NCBI RefSeq assembly: GCF_018446385.1
Contig: NC_055996.1
Coordinates: 15,673,317-15,737,316, forward strand
Length of the DNA: 64,000 nucleotides
From: Zingiber officinale
Lineage: Eukaryota > Streptophyta > Magnoliopsida > Zingiberales > Zingiberaceae
Direction: 5' to 3'
Positions 57,425 through 64,000 of the stretch are shown one piece after another. The position numbers and the translations under genes were made by a program. A model generated the notes under the pieces. It worked only from the letters and a program-made list of their open reading frames with translations. It was not told the origin of the DNA and made no database searches. The stretch's first letter is position 1. Each line of letters opens with the position of its first letter.

Positions 57425-58436
57425 ATTTTATTCCTATCAGAGGATAAACATCTCCCACTGCAACAGCTGCTACTTTTATAGCAATGCCCTATGTGGATGG
57501 TGATTTATAGTTGTCGGGTTTCCTGGAACCCTTGCAATGAATTACAGACATGATCAGTGGTTCATGTATCTACACACCAGATACCGGTAGATAACACCAC
57601 TAGATATGTATCAACTAAAATACACCTTTATTCTTCTTAGTTCTAAGAGGACAGTCTACCTTAATGTCCAAGTCATATTTCCAATCATTATAATTGGGAC
57701 TACTAAGTCTTTTCTATAGTATAACAACTATGGAATTGACAAACATTTTAAATCCTAAGAATCACAAAAATATTTGGTCAAGACCAACTCCTTAAATCCC
57801 CATGAATTTTGTATACCACGATAGTGTGGACGTATACAAAATCAAAGAGGAGATTTTATCCATTAATTTTATTATCTCATCAACTTTACTTTATGACGAA
57901 TAAATTTAATAGTTGATCTGTCTTTGATCAAATATTTGGTCAAAACTTTTGAATTTAAAATAACATTGATTTCTCAAACAATATTATTTAAATTCTCTAA
58001 CACCTCAAACACCGTGAATTTTGCATGTCACGATAGTGTGAACGTATACAAAATTGAACATTTGTAAGAGGAGGGTTTTACCCATTAATTATCTTGTCAA
58101 TAAATCTTTATGACAAATAAAATTATCTCAAACACCGTGAATTTTGTATGTCATGATAGTGTGGACGTATACAAAACCAAACATTTGTAAGAGGAGTTTT
58201 TAATTTTATTATCTTGTCAACCTATTTATTTGACAAATTAATAGTTGGTTTTCTTCGGTCACACAAATAATAGCAGTGACTCCGATGGGGAGGATACTAT
58301 TAGACGTGTCTAAGTGTATAACATTACGTGACACTAAGTCCATTAATAAGATTGTGCCTCTTCCGATGGGGAAGATCACACGCTCTTAATTAATTTCCTA
58401 TAGTCATCTAAAATGGAAGTTTGATCTGTTAGAGTG
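57425..58436 (-). other. Element 4 interior with short direct repeats
   Basis: Three diverged copies of a roughly 125-base unit (…gaattttgtatgtcacgata, gtgtggacgtatacaaaa, then aagaggag) start near 57805, 58014 and 58137. No coding frame is recognised. Confidence 0.7.
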
Positions 58437-61106
58437 TATACTAAAAGCCTAGCTTTTGGTATAAACATTTATCTAAAAATAAGAATCACATTGGTCAAAT
58501 ATCTACATTTATGATAAATGTAGTTGTTCAATTAATTTATATTGTAGATAACATGGTGTGTGGTGTCACACACAGAGGATCATGTTATCAGTACCTTATA
58601 AATTATAAACAGTAGCTCACGACCATAATGGAAAGGAACAAACCATTGGAAGGTCGTAGTGTAATTAGGTATTAGTTTATCTTAACTATATAATTACACT
58701 AGTACACTTAGAGTGTATTGAGTAGGACCATTAGAGGTCGTTTCTTTTATACTGACTTTATAAAGAAACAAAGACCTCAGTTATTATGGAAGTGTGTGCT
58801 CTTAATCCTAATATAATAACGAGCACATATATTTGATATTTATTTCTTTAATTTATCAATGGGTGAGATTTAGTTCGATGAATCAATAAGCCCGATAAGT
58901 TGGGAAATGATATCACTTATAGTGTGTGTTGTTGATTATAGAAGGAAACTGTGTCCTAGTGATCTAGGTTGAGAATGTCCCCAAGAGGAGCTCATAAGGA
59001 TTGTCATGTTAAACCCTGCAGGTGGACTTAGTCCGACATGACGATGAAGTTGAGTGGTACTACTCTTGGAGCTAGATATTAATTAAGTGAGTTGTCAGTA
59101 ACTTACTTAATTAGTGGACATTTGTTATCTTAAACACAGGGAGACTAACACACTCATAATAAGAAGGAGCCCAAAATGTAATTTGGGATTGGTGCGGTAG
59201 TTCAATAATAGTTCTTTAGTGGAATGAATTATTATTGATGAAATTAAGTTGTGTGTTCGGGGCGAACATGGGATGCTTAATTTCATCGGGAGACCAAAAC
59301 CAATTCCTCCTCTCGGTCCCTATCGTAGCCTCTAGTATATAGAGATTTATACCCACCGCATACCCACCTTCTTACCCATCCAATGGGGCCGGCCAAGCTA
59401 GCTTGGAACCCAAGCTAGGGCCGGCCAAGTCCAAGTGGATGGGCCATGTAGGTGGCCGGCCAAAGCTTGGGTCCCAAGCTTAGGTGGTCGGCCACTAGAA
59501 TATTAAAAAGGATTTTTATTAAAATTATTTCTTATGTGGATATCATGATTTTAAAAGAGAGTTTAAAAATTAAAAATTTCCTTTTATAACTTTCTACAAA
59601 AGATTAAGAGAAGAGATTAATCTCTTTCCTTATTTGTAGTTTAAAAGGATGGTTTTAATTTTTGGTAAAAACTTTCCTTATTTGTAAATCATCTACATGA
59701 TTAAAAGAGAGTTTAAAATTTGAAATCTTTCCTTATTTGTTGATTAAAGGAGGATTTTAAATTTTAAGAAAACTTTCCTTTTTAAACATATTCATGATTT
59801 AAAAGAGAGTTTAAAAATTAAATATTCTCTTTTATAAGTTTCTACAAAAGATTAAGAAAAGATTTGATATCTTTCCTTATTTGTAGATTGAAAGAGATTT
59901 TAATTTTTAGAGATAACTTTCTTTTTATCCACATGTTTAAAAGAAAGATTTTAATTTATTAAATTTCCTTTTTATAAACCAATCATGAAGGGATAAAATT
60001 ATTGGAGAAATTTTTTATAAATTTCTGGAAACAAATTAGGAAGTTTTAATTCTTGTTTAATTAAAACTCTCCTTGATTTGAGGAAATAAGTGGCCGGCCA
60101 TGTTTAAGTGAGAAGAAAAATTATTTTAATTAAAATAAATTTTTTCTTTTTCATGACAAAAGAATTAAGGAAGTTTTTAATTAAATTTCCTTATTTGCCA
60201 AGACCAAGGATTATAAAAGAGGGGGTAGAGAAGGCTTCATAGTGAACAACCTTTATTATTTTCTCCCTCTTTTCTTCCTTGGTGTGGCTGGCCTCCTTCC
60301 TTTCTCTTCTCTCCATCTTGTGGCCGGACCTCTTCATGCTCATTGAGATCCAAGTGGTGGCCGGATTTTAGCTTGGAGAAGAAGGAGAGAAAGCTTACAT
60401 CCCTTGGAGCTTGATTGGTGGAAAAAGATCTTCATCTCTTGGAAGCATAGTGCTTGGCCGAAACTTGAAGAAAGAAGAAGAAGGTGCTTTGGTGGTTTCT
60501 CATCTCGGAAGATCGTTGCCCACACAACGTCCGAGGTTAGAAGAGGAATATGGTAGAAGATCAAGAGGTCTTTCTAAAAGGTATAACTAGTAATTTTTCT
60601 TTCCGCATTATACTAGTTATTTTTGGAAATAATACCAAATACAAGAGGCATGCGATTCTAGTATTTCGAATATATTTTTCGATGTTGTGTTCTTTTGTTT
60701 TCTTTTTCCTTGTGATTTGATTGTTCTTTTCGGTTAACCTAAAGTTATTTTAGGAAATTAAATATTAGCTTTCCATAAAAGGTTTTGTCTAGTCGGTGGT
60801 GGTTGCTCCCATATCCAAGAAGGCCATGTGCCTCGCCACGTCAGTACTGGGAACCAATTATGGAAATTAATATTTAATGGAATTAATAACTTAAGGTGAT
60901 TTGGGTTGAACGTGTTAAGTTCCGCAAGAGACCCAAGTCAAAACCTAAAAGAACGAATAGATTAAGTTTTGGATCAAACGTGTTAAGTTCCGCAGGCGAT
61001 CCAAAATTTAATTTAAAAGAACACATGGTAGCTAGGAAAAGGTTCAGACCTTTGTACAAAATTTTTGTACAGTGGAACCTCTAGGCTTTCCGAGTAGCAA
61101 CCAACA
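58437..61106 (+). mobile_element. Nested solo LTR, same family as element 4, opposite orientation
   Basis: Begins tgttagagtgtatactaaaa, ends agcaaccaaca; 2670 bp. It corresponds to the reverse complement of 51959-54575 with clear divergence. Flanked by perfect tgatc duplications at 58432-58436 and 61107-61111. No internal sequence accompanies it, as expected after LTR-LTR recombination. Confidence 0.93.
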
Positions 61107-61111
61107 TGATC

Positions 61112-61814
61112 TAGTGATCCGCAAACAAACTCATCCGATATGGAGGAAGGCACTCAGAGCCAACACGCAAGTTTGTTTGCATCACTTACAAATCAGTAAT
61201 GGAGACCGTGGAATTTATTAAAATAAATCCCTCTCCCACTTAGTTATTTAAAGTGAGGAATTTTAAACTATCCTAGCATACATTACATGCATACACACAC
61301 ATCACAGTAAATAAAAGCAATAAATATGAAAATTATTTTTCTAACTATTATGGCCTTTTTCTATCACTGTTCTCTGTGTGCTCCAACCCTAGCTGCTGCA
61401 TTCTTTAGCCACCGCCACCGGGTCGAATCGTCGCATCTATCTTGCTTTTTATTCCGCTGCGCCTCTGGTCCTCCGATAGCACCACGCCTCGCAAGGATAC
61501 GATCCGCGACAAATATAAAATTTTACATACATTGATCCTATATTCCATAAAGGAATGTACATATATTCTAGATCGAACAAAAATGTAAAATCCTAATAAC
61601 TAATACAGCTCCTGCTGTATTTAATATTACAATCATTCACACACAATAAAATGCCCTTGACATGTCCAAGGGTCCAATCACACACAATATCTATATGTCA
61701 TAATAGTTGGAGTCTGCAACCATAAAGTTAGCACATCCTACTATTATCCTGCCTAAATTATGTATGACATGTGCATAATCTATTTGAAAACCAAACACAC
61801 AGAGGCAAATCCTA
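61112..61814 (-). other. Leader region of element 4
   Basis: Between the primer site and the nested LTR. No gag frame is recognised on the minus strand; plus-strand frames here look accidental. Confidence 0.55.
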
Positions 61815-61826
61815 GCTCTGATACCA
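61815..61826 (-). other. Primer-binding site of element 4
   Basis: Plus strand gctctgatacca is the reverse of tggtatcagagc, next to the 5' LTR boundary. Confidence 0.93.
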
Positions 61827-61828
61827 AT

Positions 61829-64000
61829 TGTTGGTTAGTCCTAGGAAAATCATACCGGCTCCACTGTACAAAATTTTTGTACAAGTGTCGAACCTTTCCT
61901 TAAATAACCTATTGTGTTCTTTAGAAGTTAAATTAGGAATCATAGACGGAACTTAACATCATTGATTCCAAATTTAACTTATCTGTTCTTACTGGTTTAT
62001 ATTTGAATTGCAAGCGGAACTTAACACTATTGATTCAAATCTACCTATGTTATTAATTCCATTAAATATTAATTTCTAAAATTGGCTTCCAGGACTGCAT
62101 GGCGAGGTACATGACCTTCTTGGATATGGGAGCAACCACCACCGCCTAAACAAAGCCTTTTAAGGAAAACTAATATTTAATTTCTTTAAATAACTCTAGG
62201 TTAACCAAAAAGAACAATCGAATTACAAATTCAAAAAATAAAAGAAAAGAAACATAACTTCGAAACAAATCCGAAAACTCTAGAATCATATGTCTCTTGT
62301 GTTTGGTATTTCCAAAAATAACTATACAAAGAAAACTAGTATGATGCGGAAAATAATTACTAGTTATACTTTTCTTTGTAAGCAAATAACCTCTTGATCT
62401 TCTACCGTATTCCTCTTCTTATCCCGGACTTTGCGTGGGCAACGATCTACCGAGATGAGAATCCACCTAAGCCACCTTCTTCTCCAAGCAAGATTCGGCC
62501 ACCACATAAACTCCAAGAGATGTGAGGTTCGGCCACCACCGCCAAGCTCCAAGGGATGCTAGAAACAAAGCCTCCTTTCTCTCCTTCTTCTCCTAGCTAG
62601 AACCGGCCACCAAGGACTTCTCTTATGTTGATGCCGCCGGCCACAAAGGAGGAAGAGAAGAGAAGGAGAAGAGACCCTAGGGCCGGCCACACCAAGGAGG
62701 AAAAGAGAGGAAGAAAAAGAATAGAATCGTTAGCCATGAAGGCACCTCTACCTCCTCTTTTATAATCCTTGGTCTTGGCAAATAAGGAAATTTAAATAAT
62801 AACTTTCTTAATTCCTTTGTCATGTAAAATAAAAATTATTTTAATTAAAAATAATTTTCTTTTCTCAATAATAATGGTCGACCACCTTTCTCTCCCAATC
62901 AAGGAAATTTTAATTCACAAAAAAAATTAAAACTTTCTAATTTGCTTCCAGAAATTAAAAAAAAACTCCAATAATTTTTCCCTTCATGGTGGTTTATAAA
63001 AAGGAATTTTTATAAATTAAATCTTTCTTTTAAACATGTGGATAAAAAGAAAGTTATTTCTAAAAATTAAAATCTCTTTCAATCTACAAATAAGGAAAGA
63101 TATCAAATCTTTTCTTAATCTTTTGTAGAAGCTTTATAAAAGAAATATTTAATTTTTAAACTCTCTTTTAAATCATGAACATGGTTAAAAAAGGAAAGTT
63201 TTCTCAAAATTAAAATCTACCTTTCAATCTACAAATAAGGAACGATTTCAAATCTTTTCTTAATCTTTTGTATAAAGCTATAAAAGGAAATATTTAAATT
63301 TCAAACTCTCTTTTAAAACTATGATATCCATATAAGAAATAATTTTAATATAAATTTCTTTTTAATATGATGTGGCCGGCCACACCAAGCTTGGGTTCAA
63401 GCTAGGGCTGGCCACACCAACTCAACTCATCCTATTTACTTGGCCGACCCAAGCTTAGGTTCCAAGCTTGCTTGGCCGACCCCAATAGGATGGGTATAAA
63501 GGTGGGTAAGAAGTGGGTATGTGGTGGGTATAAATCTTTATATACAAGAGGCTACGATAGGGACCGAGAGGAGGAATTAGTTTTGGTCTCCCGATGAAAT
63601 TAAGCTTCCCGTGTTCGCCCTGAACACACAAATTAACTTCATCAATAATAATTCATACCACTAAAGAATTATTATTGAACTACCGCACCAATCCCAAATT
63701 ACATTTTGGGCTCCTTCTTATTATGAGTGTGTTAATCTCCCTGTGTTTAAGATGTCGAATGCTCACTAATTAAATGAGTTACTGACAACTCACTTAATTA
63801 ATATGTTAGTCCAAGAGTAGTACCACTCAACCTCATCGTCATGTCGGACTAAGTCCACCTACAGGGTTTAACATGACAATCCTTATGAGCTCCTTTTAGG
63901 GGCATTCTCAACCAAGATTACTAGGACACAGATTCCTTCTATAATCAACAACACACACTATAAGTAATATCATTTCCCAACTTATCGGGCTTATTGACTT
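61829..64000 (-). repeat. 5' LTR of Copia element 4 (truncated by window end)
   Basis: Same sequence as 51959-54575 from tgttggttagtcc. It has an extra ataccggct-like 10 bases near 61848 that are missing from the 3' LTR. About 2.17 of an expected 2.6 kb is visible. Confidence 0.93.

Larger units (their letters stand above)
51959..64000 (-). mobile_element. Ty1/Copia retrotransposon, minus strand (element 4), 2.6-kb LTRs, runs off window
   Basis: On the minus strand the order is 5' LTR (61829 to beyond 64000), Met-tRNA primer site (61815-61826), leader, degenerate pol (57424 down to about 54870), purine tract and 3' LTR (51959-54575). The two LTRs are nearly identical over the visible part apart from small indels. 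The interior, without the nested solo LTR, is only about 4.6 kb and lacks a recognisable gag. Confidence 0.92.

Noticed and set aside
52484-62552. 62-codon frame identical at 52484-52672 and 62364-62552
   Set aside because: The identity reflects the two LTR copies of one element; no domain and no start context.

Overview
This window is nuclear DNA of a flowering plant. Three intact, intron-containing genes for typical plant proteins sit in a sea of LTR retrotransposons, SINEs and DNA-transposon debris. The structure of one SINE (about 42.57-42.78 kb) and of the Copia LTRs makes me favour a monocot, perhaps a Zingiberales species; this is inference from memory of repeat families, not proof.

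The intact genes are: (1) a plastid enoyl-ACP reductase [NADH] of 12 coding exons and 382 codons (13966-17012, +); (2) a MYB-CC / PHR1-like transcription factor of 7 coding exons and 375 codons (19566-21390, +); (3) a plastid ribosome-associated protein with two RRMs, PSRP2-like, of 4 coding exons and 253 codons (40095-42171, -). In all three the exon phases close exactly and each ends in a stop.

Layout. 1-1682: part of a minus-oriented LTR that cuts into a decayed FAR1/FRS (MULE-type transposase) pseudogene, 1683-3759. 4295-11960: an unusual host segment packed with an imperfect palindrome (tagctgctaca ... tgtagcagcta), split by a non-autonomous Copia element (5117-8663) with perfect 5-bp target duplications. 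Remnants of a second transposon-type gene lie on its minus strand. 12281-13150: (TA)35, a GC-rich hairpin and a short tandem array just upstream of the reductase gene. 21800-39960: an 18-kb block of Ty3-gypsy DNA. It holds a Tat-like element with an LTR-gag tandem duplication, gag and protease remnants, a roughly 57-bp satellite-like array and an antisense ORF region before the 3' LTR. Inside it lies an Athila-like 3' fragment that itself carries a SINE. 42570-51351: a SINE, a gypsy LTR end, a second non-autonomous Copia (43798-47676) and a broken third Copia (47712-51351). 51959-64000: a minus-strand Copia element with 2.6-kb LTRs and degenerate pol, invaded by an oppositely oriented solo LTR of the same family with perfect TSDs. 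Its 5' LTR runs off the window.

Functionally, two of the three genes act in the plastid (fatty-acid synthesis and the plastid ribosome) and one is a probable transcription factor; nothing suggests that they form a pathway. Most other open frames are shadows or transposon debris. The most unusual structure is the palindrome-rich region at 4.3-12.0 kb.
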